Shown one piece after another: positions 63,713-64,000 of a stretch of DNA of 64,000 bases; the first letter of the stretch is position 1, and each line of letters begins with the position of its first letter. The stretch spans positions 868,001 to 932,000 of the forward strand of contig NZ_CP014571.1 in assembly GCF_017357425.1 (NCBI RefSeq). Reading direction: 5' to 3'. This stretch comes from Arthrobacter sp. D5-1 (GTDB lineage Bacteria > Actinomycetota > Actinomycetes > Actinomycetales > Micrococcaceae). The notes under the pieces are model-generated. The model worked only from the letters and a program-made list of their open reading frames with translations, ran no database searches and was not told the DNA's origin. Position numbers and translations under genes: made by a program.

Positions 63713-64000
63713 TTAAGGGCTGGCTGGTGCCGGTACCCAGACGAGCCGTGGAGCGTTCTCGTCTGCCGGACGAAGACCGAGGTCCTGAGGTGACGCGAAG
63801 ACGGGGATCGCTTCGGCAGTCAGTGCTTGGGATTGCGAGAAGTCCAGCGGCGGTCCGGCGAGGCCTTCCCCGGCGCCGAAGGACAGGGTGCGCAGCGACG
63901 CTGCGACCTTCGACGGTTCCTTGCTGCCGGCCAGTGCAGCCGCGCGGACCAGGGCCACCACGGCGTCATGGCTTCGGGCGTCCGCGGCCCAGGCATCCGC
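63713..64000 (-). CDS. Probable substrate-binding-fold protein, C-terminal part
   Basis: The gene enters from the right edge; 95 residues are visible, with ADAWAADARSHDAVVALVRA at the left end of the fragment and LVWVPAPASP at the C-terminus. The pattern SHDAVVALVRAAALAGS...SVAASLRTLSFGAGEGLAGP-like resembles the C-terminal lobe of branched-chain amino-acid-type periplasmic-binding proteins, but the fragment is short. It is 57 bp upstream of the EssC-type gene on the same strand and probably part of the same locus. A GTG at 63961 could be mistaken for the start, but the frame stays open beyond it. Confidence 0.55.
   Translation of the reverse strand, partial: ADAWAADARSHDAVVALVRAAALAGSKEPSKVAASLRTLSFGAGEGLAGPPLDFSQSQALTAEAIPVFASPQDLGLRPADENAPRLVWVPAPASP

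Overview
The window is 64 kb of high-GC, gene-dense actinobacterial chromosome. Gene content points to the Micrococcaceae, most likely Arthrobacter or Paenarthrobacter: an actinobacterial Lhr-Nei2 DNA repair pair, an actinobacterial GGDEF-like protein, GTG/TTG starts, many 1-8 bp gene overlaps and apparently leaderless promoters. I see no tRNA, rRNA, transposase, prophage or CRISPR array. It reads as ordinary chromosome with several accessory islands. The taxon is inferred from protein similarity that I recognise, not from a search.

Layout. 0-7.8 kb: the end of a serpin gene, a TetR regulator facing a cytochrome b-type membrane protein, a PdxK/ThiD-type kinase, then a three-gene overlapping operon (response regulator, sensor kinase, orphan TAXI binding protein) downstream of an MHS-family organic-acid symporter. 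7.8-11 kb: an overlapping TetR / TIGR01777 epimerase / membrane-protein operon with a second, paralogous membrane protein, interspersed with 32-bp repeats. 11-13.3 kb: a YhhQ-type queuosine-precursor transporter convergent with tRNA-guanine transglycosylase. 13.3-21.5 kb: housekeeping and poorly known genes (SRPBCC, DUF4916, VOC, YdeI-like, GH76) and an SDR plus acyl-CoA dehydrogenase operon.

21.7-30.4 kb is the first envelope island. It has a sortase-type (LANTG) surface adhesin, a degenerate GGDEF-like protein, a sigma factor fused to a zinc-finger/transmembrane/extracytoplasmic tail, and a tightly overlapping set (PIG-L deacetylase, ATP-grasp enzyme, PgaC-like processive glycosyltransferase, lipoprotein) that looks like an undescribed surface-glycan system. 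30.5-42.9 kb: PEP carboxylase, DedA, a macro-domain protein overlapping antisense with an amino-acid permease, Lrp, an RluA-type pseudouridine synthase, ArsR-SRPBCC, TetR-DUF4188, and a divergent YczR-YczE pair. 42.9-48.1 kb is a second glycan island: a cellulose-synthase-like glycosyltransferase, a STAS protein and a GH26-like enzyme, divergent from a secreted GH16-CBM13 glucanase. 48.3-54.1 kb: Lhr helicase and Nei2 glycosylase. 54.2-56.4 kb: a DUF4232 lipoprotein, YcnI and a His-rich membrane protein, probably copper-related. 57.3-64 kb: a receptor Ser/Thr kinase next to an FHA-containing EssC/EccC-type ATPase, part of a type VII secretion-like locus that runs off the right edge.

The most unusual feature outside genes is the set of short repeat families between genes. 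One is a 32-bp tandem repeat at four loci, another is a 33-bp G-rich repeat at two loci, and a third is an 18-bp-arm palindrome at two loci. They sit at gene ends, and two of them run into C-terminal codons or stop codons.
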